Source of the DNA: Reticulitermes lucifugus
Lineage: Eukaryota > Arthropoda > Insecta > Blattodea > Rhinotermitidae
NCBI GenBank assembly: GCA_026260175.1
Contig: JAKCWW010000495.1
Span: 7,053 to 45,713 of the forward strand
DNA: 38,661 nucleotides
Direction of reading: 5' to 3'
Below are positions 22,022-31,870 of this stretch, piece by piece. A model generated the notes under the pieces. That model ran no database searches and was not told where the DNA came from. It worked only from the letters and a program-made list of their open reading frames with translations. The stretch's first letter is position 1. Each line of letters opens with the position of its first letter. The position numbers were made by a program, and so were the translations under genes.

Positions 22022-22165
22022 AACAAGACCATTTGGAAGACCAAGGATACAGGAGGATAATGTCAAGACGAATCTGGGGGAAATAGGCCTTGGAGGAGTT
22101 ACATGCAGCTGGCTTAGGTTCATGACGCGTGATAGTCTTCGATATAAGGTGTTTAACCTTAAGGT
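22022..22165 (+). pseudogene. 3' end of a decayed LINE (ORF2 C-terminus)
   Basis: The frame reads RPFGRPRIQEDNVKTNLGEI from 22027, then GLGGVTCSWLRFMTRDS. It corresponds to the RPxGRPRxRWEDNxKxDLxE(I/V)G...W segment of insect LINE C-termini, with the Trp codon before EDN missing and the usual LAQDRxxWR replaced. This is the same general tail type as the relic at 13190. The sequence runs on without a recognisable terminus. Confidence 0.6.
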
Positions 22166-22659
22166 TGGGTCGCATTGGAGTTCCTTACACTCAGTGGCTT
22201 GCATATGTTTTCCAGTGAGTTTAACTTTTAAGTTATGCTTATTACGAACTCAAACAAAAGGGATAACTTATTTGTGTACTTACTATCACGTTCAAACCAC
22301 GTTTATGTATGTAAACATTTCTGCAATGCTTAGACGTATCTGTACAAGTCTCCAGTTGTGCACTATTTTATTTGGACCCTTTCAAGTGTTTCATTCTCAA
22401 TTTATCTTAGGGTTTTACCTCTTGTTCCAGGTTTATAAAGTTCGTTGGGAAGTGAGACAAGTCCATTTATTTTTGCGAAACCCGAATTTGAAACGTTTTC
22501 CGAACTCTGTCTTGTGATACAAATTAACAGCTAAAAAGGCATGATTTCCGAAATATTTAGCTGATTAACTTGTATAAAACATACGTATAAAGGCCAGACA
22601 GAAATATTTTTATAATTGCAAGTACCCAGTTATCTCACATCCACACATTTATTAATAGG

Positions 22660-22687
22660 ATATATATATATATATATATATATATAT
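22660..22687. repeat. (TA)n microsatellite, about 14 units
   Basis: Uninterrupted alternating A and T between AGG and TCT. Confidence 0.97.
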
Positions 22688-23040
22688 TCTTTTCGACTCT
22701 TAAATAGAATTTGTAGGTAAAGTGTTACGAAGCATGTTAAATAATAAACCATTGCGTACACTGAGCCACTGAGCTCTACAGGAGTTATGTCGTGTACAAT
22801 GAGCCACTTGTAAGAATCCTAGTGGCCTATTTCAATTTCAGCGCCATGTAAAGTATGAATTATGTGAAACAAAAAACACGCTATCACACAATTCGTATTT
22901 TGGACTTCCCGCATCAAATCTCATCTTTATTTATTCGTAGATTCCCCTCGCCTTGTACATAAAACTAAGAGAGTGTAGGATTGTATTTTCCTGTCGTTTC
23001 ATGTTCTGACTGCCGCTAGGAAGCATATAATTTAATGCGT

Positions 23041-23061
23041 GGCCTTCAAACTTCGAAGGCC
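23041..23061. repeat. 7-bp hairpin, GGCCTTC / GAAGGCC
   Basis: GGCCTTC (23041-23047) and GAAGGCC (23055-23061) are perfectly complementary around AAACTTC. Short and possibly fortuitous. Confidence 0.6.
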
Positions 23062-24403
23062 TGTCCCCTGACTGAGTATAGTCCACTTCGACAAAATGAA
23101 TTCACATCTGTAATTGTCACGTGACACCCTTTGTTCTACTATGCAACCTGCAATTAAGGTGCATTACCAGGTCATTACCCCATTTTTAGCCCGTAAGGGG
23201 AATTCCGCTCGCTTGGTCTTCTTCAATATGCCAACGCATAATTACATGTTTTTTTTACATAAAGACGTCATGGTACCGAATCTAGAGGGATGAATAATTT
23301 TATAACCGTAGTTAAATAACTGACGTAGCATTTGTAAATTCACAGAAAGTATTTGGGCCGTAGAAACAGACTGAGTGAATGCTAAAAGAATTCGTAAATA
23401 CGCTTTTTGAAATAACGTTAAAAAAGAATTTTGTTATTCGCGTAACGTTAAGTGCCACTTATAAAATTTAAAGAGAACGTCAAAAGCCTCGTACTTCACA
23501 TGCAAAGGCTGAATTAGACCTGTTATTTAAAATAACCCATAAAGTAACTTAAATATGGGCCTATATGCATCTAACATCTGTCTCTCTTCAAATTTTGTTA
23601 GAACGTCATCAGCAGCTTTTTAACTATGTTTGGCCTAATGTTTGTTCCGTGTACCTTAACTTCTATTTGTTAAGGTTTATTCGCCGTAACTTGCGTATCT
23701 GAGTTTCATTCTTTTTCACTTCTATTAGCAAGTTGTATTATATTAGGTTTATCAGTAGTGTTTTTCTTGAAATGAATTATCGAGGCTTAAATTTATACGT
23801 GGCTATAATAAGCACATAATCCCTATATCGCTTGGAACGTTTCATTAAAATCTGCGAGTAAAACTTTGGGGAGACACGCGTGATTTAATTTGGACCGTAA
23901 TTGGTAGTCCTACATAATTTGTAATTACAATTCTATGTAAGTTTTAATGTTTCATATGTTTTTAATTATGAATTAATTGAAATTTTGTTTCGATCTCAAA
24001 ATTTAACCTTCTGAATTATCAAATTCATATTTAATTCGTACAAGATTATTTTGTTCATACCTCACAGAAAACCTTACAGAGGCCACCAGGGTGTTGCTGT
24101 GATGCAGATAGTTGCTTTTAACGACATATGTGTGGGTTAAGTGTGTAGATTTTTAATTGTGAAGCCGATTGTGCATTGTGCTTTGAGCGTACTGATAACG
24201 AAAAGTGTAGCCCGGCGTAATTGTCACAGATTGCATGTCGCAGAAGTGACTTCAATGTAATGATACAAATGTACTGTCACTAACGTAGCTTGACCCAAAA
24301 ATTAATTTTGTAACAAAGCTGTTTGAGCTTTTTCATTATTAGGTGAAAGTAAAAAATGCACAGTCCTCACAATGCTTAATTAAGCTGTGCGATATAAAGG
24401 TCT

Positions 24404-24657
24404 ATTGGGAAATGGAGGCATAGCTCCACCTATTTTGAATCTCAGCACGGGATGCAACTAAGTGGTCAGCTTCAGGTCGCGGCCGCTTTAGCCTCGAGAT
24501 AGAAGTCTCAGCTTCCCTCTGGATAAGATTCTGTTCCCCAGAGCCAATATAGATGTGGTGGTGACGAGAAAAATCTGTGCCCCGAAGGGAGTCGACCCCG
24601 AGTTCGCCATTCGCACAGCACGCACTTAGGTCTCTGTACTGAATCATGCCGGCCTTA
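24404..24657 (-). mobile_element. tRNA-derived SINE, family S5 (copy 1, near complete)
   Basis: The minus strand starts GGCCGGCATGATTCAG. It has a tRNA-like segment GTGCGTGCTGTGCGAATGGC and B-box-like GGGGTCGACTCCC (about 24599-24587), then TTCGGGGCACAGATTTTTCT. The 3' half carries GCGGCCGCGACCTGAAGCTG, ACCACTT, and the core CATCCCGTGCTGAGATTC related to S1 CATCTAG..GCCGAGGTT. The core hairpin is TGGAG/CTCCA (plus 24413-24417 and 24424-24428) with a 6-nt loop. The 122-codon minus-strand frame over this region is repeat-derived. Confidence 0.7.
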
Positions 24658-25339
24658 CTGTTATTACAATAGTTATATAATATTTCCACGAAATATGTTA
24701 AATTAGTTATTTGACCTCGGAAAACCAGGAATTTATATCTGATTTCAGGTATTGAGACTGTGGATGTCACAATAATTACGGTTTACATTGGTTGTTTCAC
24801 AACAATGACACAATGAAAAGAGGATACGGCGTTCGCAGCATATCACAAATAGGCGTGCTTCTGTTCCGTATTACGTTGCTGGTTATTTGTAGAGTTTGAT
24901 GGTCATTATTGAGAAAGCACAGCATTGATAGCTCTCTTGATCCAAGCACTGCGTTATAGGACTTTGCAGGATTGAACATCTTCTGTTGTGTTTATGACAA
25001 GTCATATTTTGCAGCAAGGGATCTTACAAATATTTATACTCCGCTGAGAGAAAAGATAAATACACACGCGAGCACTATTACTTCATAGAGTTCGTGTTTG
25101 TGTGATTTTATTTTCGTGTAATAACTTTTCCTCAATAAAACAGTGACCAGCCACATTGAACATTCCATGAATCGTAACGACATTTTCCGTTACCATCATA
25201 TTTATTTTCTTGCTCGAAATGGTAGCTTTTTCATGAATGCTGGATTGTATTCCGGTTTGAGTCCACCTTGTTTTGACACAAGAAAAGATCATTAGTTAAC
25301 TAAGTAAAGTTGTCTCTGTGAACGCTCTGAAGACATACA
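24658..25339. other. anonymous DNA, nothing recognised
   Basis: Short minus-strand frames (24797-24979, 25083-25292) have no recognisable motif. Confidence 0.4.
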
Positions 25340-25462
25340 GGGGACTGGAGGCAGAGCTCCAGTCATTCGTAACCTCGCAACTAGATGGAGGTGAATGGTC
25401 AGCTTCGAACCTCGGCCGCTTTAGCTCCGGGGAAATAGCCACTTTTACCCATTGAATAAGAG
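25340..25462 (-). mobile_element. SINE family S5 (copy 2, 3' part)
   Basis: The minus strand reads GCTAAAGCGGCCGAGGTTCG, AAGCTGACCATTCACCTCCA, TCTAGTTGCGAGGTTACGAA, then the core hairpin CTGGAG/CTCCAG (plus 25345-25350 and 25357-25362, 6-nt loop), then TCCCCT. It shares the GCGGCC..GAAGCTGACCA block with the copy at 24404 and the CATCTAG..GAGGTT block with S1. The tRNA-like head is absent. Confidence 0.68.
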
Positions 25463-25651
25463 ATTGAGTGGGCTTCAGACCCAATATCACTCGTATGTCC
25501 ATTGTCATTAACATAAATACAGCAAAATGGACTACGTGTTTCGACTACAGTTACAGTGAGACCGAAGGAAGAAGTCACGTAGATGGTGGGGATGATGTCA
25601 CTGTATGCTTCTCTCTTGCTGTCTATCGGCCTAGTGTTTTACTGCTCTGCA

Positions 25652-25758
25652 GCTCTCTCTGGCCTCTAACAACAAGCCCAAAGTGCTTTCCACTATCCGT
25701 GGTTATCACTGACAGCCTTCGCATGTACAGAAAGACTGCACAGTGGAGGAGAATATGG
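25652..25758 (+). other. weak internal-exon candidate, unrecognised
   Basis: A 107-bp open segment lies between an acceptor-like TGTTTTACTGCTCTGCAG (ending 25651) and a donor-like ATGG^GTGAGC (GT at 25759-25760). It sits in a 152-codon open frame (25468-25926), the longest here that is not microsatellite-derived, although its start overlaps the S5 edge. The encoded segment (SSLWPLTTSPKCFPLSVVIT onward) matches no family that I know. The minus strand is open over 25623-25880 as well, which weakens the case. Confidence 0.12.
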
Positions 25759-25926
25759 GTGAGCACGCTGGAGGAAGAAGTGTTACCAGGTCCAGGAGAT
25801 ACGGAGAGCGGTGTATCCATGGGAATTCTTTCTGCAGCATCAGTACAGACAACAAGAACTTTGAAATACAATTTACCCATATACGCAAGTTTTTTTCCCT
25901 GTTCCTGTTATGAGTTTTTAAAATGA

Positions 25927-28440
25927 AATTAAAAGTTGAAAAGTAAACAATAAAAATCCTAAGAATATAAGATTATACGTATACAAGTATAGTCAATAAT
26001 GAGTTCATGTACTGAAAACATATGTGCATCGCTATCTGTTATGTTGGTTGGTGAATGTTCTTCGTAGTGCAATTAACTTGCATTTCATTAAAAAAAATTT
26101 ATTGTCTGTGTGTAGTATCGATGTGGCTGTTAACAACAGTCTGGTATTTGCTAAGAATATTCTGTCCACGCCAGGATGTCCAGTTGAGCCATTAATTACT
26201 GTTGCTCTTCTTGCGGCCATCATGAGTGAACAACTGCTCCCTCACAAGTGGCCTCACCTAAGCCCAACAAATCACAGCAGTCCTGCCCAAGACCTTCCCA
26301 CACACGGAGTCACGATGGCCCAGCCACCACTGTCGTGCAACTTTTCAGCCACCGTAAAACAAATTTCCATGTCCTGCCACCAGCAAAACTGGCTGCGCCA
26401 TCAAAGTCACTGCTACAAAATGTGAGAAGCTTTTATATAACTTAACATAAACTAGCCAACTTCCCGTCACACGAATGGCCGCCATAACATTTACGCGCTA
26501 CTCCACGGCCTCTTTCATTCATAATTTATTTATTCTTAGAGCAAACAAAGATTTAATTTTACCTGTCAGAGTGCTGCTATCTGTATCAGATCCTCGATGC
26601 TCAATTGATTCTTCAGCCTCAACGTGCATCTCACATAAACATAGGTCCTCTCAAGTCAAATTGTAAGTATCGCAACCTGAGTGTGACTCACTCACACCAA
26701 GCGCATTATATAAGGTAGATGATGCATTATTGTGGTGTGACCATGGTGGTGGCTCTGTGTGTAAAACTTATGGAAAAGGCGTTGTAGTGAAGCGCACATG
26801 ATGGCTCGACCACGGAAGCTCGTTTTGTGAAAAGCCTAACTAAACAGACTTCACTAATTGAAAACAAGTGTGTAGATACGTTTATAATCTCTTGCCATAA
26901 TAGAAATAGCGTATTTCATTAAAATATTTCGTAGCGTGTTTACCGATTTAAAATATCTGACATGGCAACTGTATTGTGTTGGCCCTTAAGTGACATTTAT
27001 CTGAACACGAATCGAGTAGTTTTAAATATTTATTAATTATGCAAACATGCAGAATTCTGTATAAAATTACAGTAATATTTCTCCCTCTTCAGGGGTTTAA
27101 CCGAACATCGCGGTATACTCCCATAGTTGGTAGCACTGCTGCTTCCTTTTCGGGACGTCGCATGTTACTAGTGCCCGGAGCCCAGCACTCTGACCAAGAC
27201 TTTCCTTCTGCAGTGGCTCCAGGCAAATTCCGCGTAAAATCTCACATTAAGTCACGACATCTCCTTCTATGATTCCTTCCAATTCATTTTTCACAAGTCA
27301 TTGTACCATTCTGCACAGCATAGCTCGAGCTACTGGCAACACTATAAATAAATAAATAAATAAATACAGTCGAAACCTTACATGACCGACGGCGATATTG
27401 TAATCGTTGGAGCCAAGGGTCAACACATATGGCAAGAACTTTCCGCTGAGTGAAAACGCACCATTTCTTGTCAAAAGTGTGATAATGAAGCGCGGGCACG
27501 CACAAGCACACACACACATCGCATGCTTCGCCCCACAAGCATGCTCGTCTTAAAACCGATCTCTAGCCAGCATCCTAAACAAGAGGCAGGCTGATTAGTC
27601 CTGCCTGGACTTTGCTGACCGTATTAACACGTGACTGCCTCGTCGTCTAGCTGAAGTCACGTATATTATTGTAATAGTCCCAGTAAGACACAAGCAGTCT
27701 GTTGATCTTGTCAGGTACCATCCATATCATGGCCGCTTTCTGCCGTGCTGACGTCACGTTCTGGCTTCTGCAATTCTCATCGGATGCCGCTTTATTAAAA
27801 TTCACTTTGGCTCCCGTACGAGAGTGAAAACACTTTACAAAGTAGGTCACGGTCTACGTACGTGAATCAGTATCGAGCTCTGTTATGTTACACATCATTT
27901 AGGGTGTGACATCTCCAAACCGTGCATAACGAAACGGCGCAAAAGAACGCTGCAGTTTTATCCGGAATCATCTGACAGCGGCTTGTCATAACCGATTTCG
28001 AAAGCGGTATTATATCCGGGATGCAGGTGACGGATAGGAGACAGTGTACTGATACAAAATACACAGATATTTTGCTTTTGCTTCGAGGTTACCACATTAA
28101 ATTGTACTTGATCGGAGAAGCAGTTAATTTGTAGTAGAAATAAATTAAAATAATTTTTACTGTGTAAAATTTTTGTCCTTCATTTTTAAACATGTAAAAT
28201 AATAATTTCCTTTGCCATTACTATTAGGTTCGCGATCACTTGAAACGTATGCACAAAGTTAGGGCACTTGAACAATGGCATAACGGATTTAGGTGTTTTC
28301 CGAACGAAATAAATTAGTTCACCCGCCTGCCGCAAGTAGGAACGCCCACAATGAGTGATCCATTTCTTTTAAAATCGGATTTGATTGTCCAACACTGCAT
28401 TTTCTGAAACCTTTTTTGTTGGGGTTCAGGTTGGAGAATA
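25927..28440. other. anonymous DNA, nothing firm
   Basis: Contains open frames 26024-26425 (+) and 27284-27538 (-), and a C-rich patch near 26240-26350. None has a recognisable domain. The only defined repeat is the AAAT array at 27343. Confidence 0.45.
27343..27366. repeat. (AAAT)n microsatellite
   Basis: Five and a half uninterrupted TAAA units. Such arrays can be the tail of a retroposon, but the sequence on its left is not recognised. Confidence 0.9.
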
Positions 28441-28521
28441 CGGTCTTCTGGGGTATGATACCGTCAATTTGATAGATAGGTACCGACTTTTCGGAGGAAA
28501 CTTTCATCTGCATCTTTAGGG
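28441..28521 (-). ncRNA. degenerate hammerhead-like motif with tail (copy D)
   Basis: Minus strand: CC (28521-28520) could pair with GG (28484-28483) as the base of stem I. The core reads CTAAAGA (28519-28513; G5 changed to A). The left strand of stem II has decayed, although CCTCC (28497-28493) is kept, then GAAA (28492-28489), A and GTC (28487-28485). The 3' tail ends CCCCAGAAGACCG. The G5 change would be expected to abolish hammerhead activity. Confidence 0.4.
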
Positions 28522-29215
28522 CAGAACAATCAGTGCTTTATTTCAGATTTGGACGGCGTCACATTGCAGACTACAGTAATCTTCATAATCGGTTTTATTT
28601 TAAACCCCATTTTACTTCAGACTACAAATTAACTTTTAAGGTTATTATCTCACTGCGCTCGTATGACTATGTGCAAGGCGGCATACATGTTATACTAATG
28701 CGAGTGTACGAGTCTCATTAAGCATGGTATTTGTTTCTGTATCCTTATTACGTAACAAGCTACTTACATATTTGCTCGTGTCATGATAATTATTGAAGCG
28801 AAAGAAAAGCGTGTTGAATGGCAGTTGTAGCTGTCAATACAATACACATATGACCCAAGTCTTACATATTATTTCGGACAAAGTTTGCTAATTTTGATAA
28901 AATTCGCTAGTATGCACCAGTAAGAACTATTAACTGTGCACAGTCGAAATTGGTGTCCAAGCACTTGTATGTCATTCACCATTTGCACCAAACTTGTTGT
29001 GACTTGAAAAAGGGCTCAAGGGACAGTGTGAAATTTATCAAATCTGTAACTTTATCCAGGGCCGTGTTTGTGAACAGAGAAGCATGGTTACTGTGAAATT
29101 GCTGCGATTGTGGGACACGACAGAAGGAAAATAGTGGAAGAAGCGATGGAAACTTAAGAAGATAGTGAGACGTAAGAAAAAAATAAGAAGAACTGGAGGG
29201 AGAAAGGGAAAGTAG

Positions 29216-29246
29216 AGGGAAGGAAGGAAGGAAGGAAGGAAGGAAG
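29216..29246. repeat. (GGAA)n microsatellite
   Basis: About seven GGAA units, preceded by a purine-rich stretch from 29190. Confidence 0.95.
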
Positions 29247-29265
29247 CAAGTCCACTATCAAGATT

Positions 29266-29346
29266 CTGTCTTCTGGCATCCGAAGACGTGTAGCCTGGTG
29301 GCAGCCTACCGATGTTTCGGTAGATCCTGCTGTCTCCAGCGCCAGG
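29266..29346 (-). ncRNA. strongly degenerate hammerhead-like motif with tail (copy E)
   Basis: On the minus strand GAA ACAT C GGTAGGCTGCCACCAGGC matches the right half and tail of the family, and GGAGACAGCAGG matches the stem II region. The core reads CTGGCGC in place of CTGAAGA and stem II is disrupted. The tail runs to GATGCCAGAAGACAG. Recognisable only by comparison with copies B-D. Confidence 0.35.
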
Positions 29347-29427
29347 TTAGATGTATCTTCTACCCTGGTGGCCGCGAAAACCTCGAGGCTCGCCAAGCTT
29401 CGTTTAGCTTCGTGCAAAACATGGGAC

Positions 29428-29495
29428 ACTGCGAGCTTAGTATTCAGAGCACCCCCCTCTCCTGCCAGTCCAAAGTTCAAATCCCGCTTGGCTCA
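29428..29495 (+). mobile_element. tRNA-like SINE head
   Basis: GCGAGCTTAGTATTCAGAGC (29431-29450) resembles the D-arm region TxGCTTAGTxGGTxAGAGC. CCAGTCCAAAGTTCAAATCC (29465-29484) resembles the variable and T arms with a B box GTTCAAATCC. The acceptor ends do not pair well. The SINE body downstream is unrecognised. Confidence 0.45.
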
Positions 29496-30810
29496 TACAG
29501 GATTGAAGCAGTTGGAACTTTTCCACGACTGTTATCTGATTTGTGTCTTGTCATACCTACTGTAAATAACAGCTACAGATGTTACAAGTTCACTGCGAAC
29601 CCGCGAGCAGGCCGATCATTCTGGCGATTGAGATGACAGGCTTTGGAATGTGTAGCTTGGTTTTTAGAATGCGTCCTGTAATGTCATATCCCAGTTCACT
29701 GTTTGCTTCAGGTTCTTTAATTGTACCCTTCAAATATTCCCGCTTTTGGTGCTGAAATGTCCCGTCCACTCCTTAGTATGAAATACTTGGCATGTGAAAC
29801 CTTAAGTCTGACTGAATTGGACAGTGTTCCATATATGCAATGACAACCCGTATAGCTGTTCATAAAACTGTTTGCACTTCGGGACTTCGGGCTTCCGCCG
29901 CGATGTAAATGAGAACTGCGCTCTTCTGGGATATTACGCTGCTCTTTGCACATCGTTTTCTGTGTATGTGGAAGAACAAACACTTTTGTGATCACAAAAG
30001 TATAAATATCACGTAAATAGAAAAGTTTAATAAAAATTGCATACTTTCCGAAAAATATTATAAATGACAGAGGGATAAATGGAGGAAGGGGTGAGAGGAT
30101 GAACGCTTCCGTTTCGAAAGTGTCTCCCATTTCCGCCAGGATATAGTCCATCAAAATTCATGGTCATGGGTTTCATGTGAAGCTTATGGATTTAGCAGGC
30201 AGGAAAGAGCTTATTGCTAGCAAGAGAATCGCGTGGGGAAACTGGAGAGCGCTGTGCGAGTCTGTCACCCGATTTGAGCATAGAATGGGGGAGCACCGTG
30301 GGATGAACACGAAGTAATTGTAGCATGTGTCTGCAGTTGTGCACTTTGCTTTTTGCAATGTCGTGACTGAGCCGTAGAGGGAGGGGGGATGGGATGGTGT
30401 GACCTTAAATTATGATGTGTCATACGGATCTGCAGTTCATTGCACGAAACCGTTGAATAGCTTTCCTGGAAGTGAACTGATACTGTGAAGGAATATGGAA
30501 GTCTATAAAATGCAGGTTTGACTTGAATATCGTGATATCGTAAGAGTTATCTGAAAGAGCAATGGTTGACTAACTCTCGATTTGAATTGAAAAACACAGA
30601 AGACCCATGACCGTGATATTAGCTTCTGCGTCACGCGAATTTCGTAGAAAGATACAAACACGAAGAGCTGAACAGCTTGCAAAGGAAGTGCTGTTTGTTT
30701 AGACAATGGAAACGCAATCCAATATTTGTGGGTACCGACTGTCATTCCGCATTCGTGCTTGGGAACCGTTTTGTCATTTCAGTCCTGAAGGCTGTACCGA
30801 TGGAGCCGGT
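29496..30810. other. anonymous DNA with one perfect 20-bp palindrome
   Basis: A 145-codon minus-strand frame (29717-30154) has no recognised domain. ACTTTTGTGATCACAAAAGT (29982-30001) is a perfect palindrome. Confidence 0.45.
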
Positions 30811-30960
30811 GTAGCTCAGCCAGTGTAGTCACTACGCTACGATTCCCGACAGGGCAGGTTCTTTTTCTCTTTGCTAATACGTCTGACTGGATCTGTGAGA
30901 GCTGCTTAGCCTTCTGTCCAATGGTAATATAGGGGCTCTTTCTCTGGAGATAAGACGGCT
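30811..30960 (+). mobile_element. tRNA-derived SINE relic
   Basis: GCCGGTGTAGCTCAGCCAGT (30815-30834) carries an A-box-like TAGCTCAGCCAG. It is followed by GTAGTCACTACGCTACGATT and CCCGAC, as in a tRNA-like head with its T arm shortened by a deletion. The sequence beyond 30860 is an uncharacterised body. A tRNA gene is excluded because the T arm is broken. Confidence 0.5.
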
Positions 30961-31099
30961 GAAGCGAGAAGCTTTAGTGTTTAACCATATATAGAGTATT
31001 TTTCCTTTTTAATTTGAATGGATTCGGGGGATATTTTTGAAGGAAGTCATAAGAAGCTTATAGCAAACGGAGTAACAGAATGAGAACTTGATAGCCGCT

Positions 31100-31391
31100 G
31101 GGGTAAAAGTAAAGCCTCGACAGGCCCTTGGGGCTCCAGGAGGGTGAGGCTCCAAGAATTTATAGACAATCGGCACATGAAGGTGGTAAGGTTGTCTGCC
31201 ATACGCACTGGCCGCCTTAACCCCCAGGAGACATCCCTGGTACTCACTTCTGTGAGAGGCTGATTCGACCCCAGGGCCATAGTGCCGCCGGAAGGATTAA
31301 GAAAATGAAAAATCCAAATTACTCCATCGGGAATCGAACCCGCAACCTTCAGGCTTGTAGCGCAGTGCCTACAACCAACTGCACCACCGCC
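31100..31391 (-). mobile_element. tRNA-derived SINE, family S2 (near complete)
   Basis: The minus strand from 31391 has a strong A box TGGTGCAGTTGG (plus 31375-31386) and a perfect B box GGTTCGATTCC (31330-31340) at tRNA-like spacing. A body of about 200 bp follows, ending CCTGGAGCCCCAAGGGCCTG and TCGAGGCTTTACTTTTACCC. The same terminus recurs at 38598. The head retains anticodon-arm-like TGCGCTACAAGCC, but no full cloverleaf is claimed. Open frames here are repeat-derived. Confidence 0.87.
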
Positions 31392-31429
31392 CAGATGGGG
31401 TAGCGTAGTAACAGACTAGTGCAGGATAT

Positions 31430-31870
31430 TATTGACGAAACAAGGCGAGTTGTTAAAATTTTTCTGTAAGCGGCAGACAGGAAATGTGATATGGGAAATT
31501 TGGGCAATAAGTCTAAGAAATGAACTGCACAAAACTGGGTTGGGATACATTTGGTTAGACAGAGGGGAGCGGGTTTTAAGGGCTGTAGGCCAAAATATTA
31601 AAACTGAAAGTAATGATATGCACATACAGAAAATGAGAGAAGAGAGATATTTGATGACTTAATGGGACGTGGACAAATACTGGGGGAGAAAATGTGTATG
31701 TATTTTCTTAAATTTGAACGAGAGAAACGGGATGGTATGGTTTAGGTTGGAAATTTGGAAATTAAGGGTATAAGGAGAGGTGCTTCCTATATAAAGAAGA
31801 AGAGAGTACGATACAGTTGCTGTGGAAATACAGACACAAATATTCGCGAAAATATTTTAAACAATAAATA
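31430..31870 (+). pseudogene. decayed LINE ORF2, region beyond the reverse transcriptase
   Basis: The frame from 31432 (76 codons, stop at 31660) includes RQTGNVIWEIWAISLRNELH and GYIWLDRGERVLRAVGQ. After the stop, another frame gives KFEREKRDGMVWFRLEIWKL, and a further one-base change gives RRGASY...RYSCCGNTDT. In order, these match the segment after the RT domain in some insect LINEs, where SGLAWxRxGIWKLRGxRRGF precedes a CPLC-type motif. At least one stop and one frameshift are present. The RT and endonuclease regions are missing. It lies about 40 bp from the S2 SINE. Confidence 0.65.

Larger units (their letters stand above)
22166..24403. other. anonymous AT-rich DNA with a TA microsatellite
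   Basis: No coding or SINE signal was recognised. A weak direct repeat (GTACACTGAGCCACTG at about 22757 and GTACAATGAGCCACTT at about 22794), the TA array and one small hairpin are noted here or separately. Confidence 0.5.

Noticed and set aside
24402-24770. 122-codon minus-strand frame as a gene
   Set aside because: Most of it lies in the S5 SINE, and its peptide resembles repeat-derived hypothetical proteins.
29717-30154. 145-codon minus-strand frame as a gene
   Set aside because: It has no recognisable domain, splice context or compositional shift. In AT-rich insect DNA such a frame can occur by chance.
31328-31391. Functional tRNA gene
   Set aside because: A and B boxes are good, but the sequence continues into a repeated body and the terminus recurs at 38598, so it is a SINE head.
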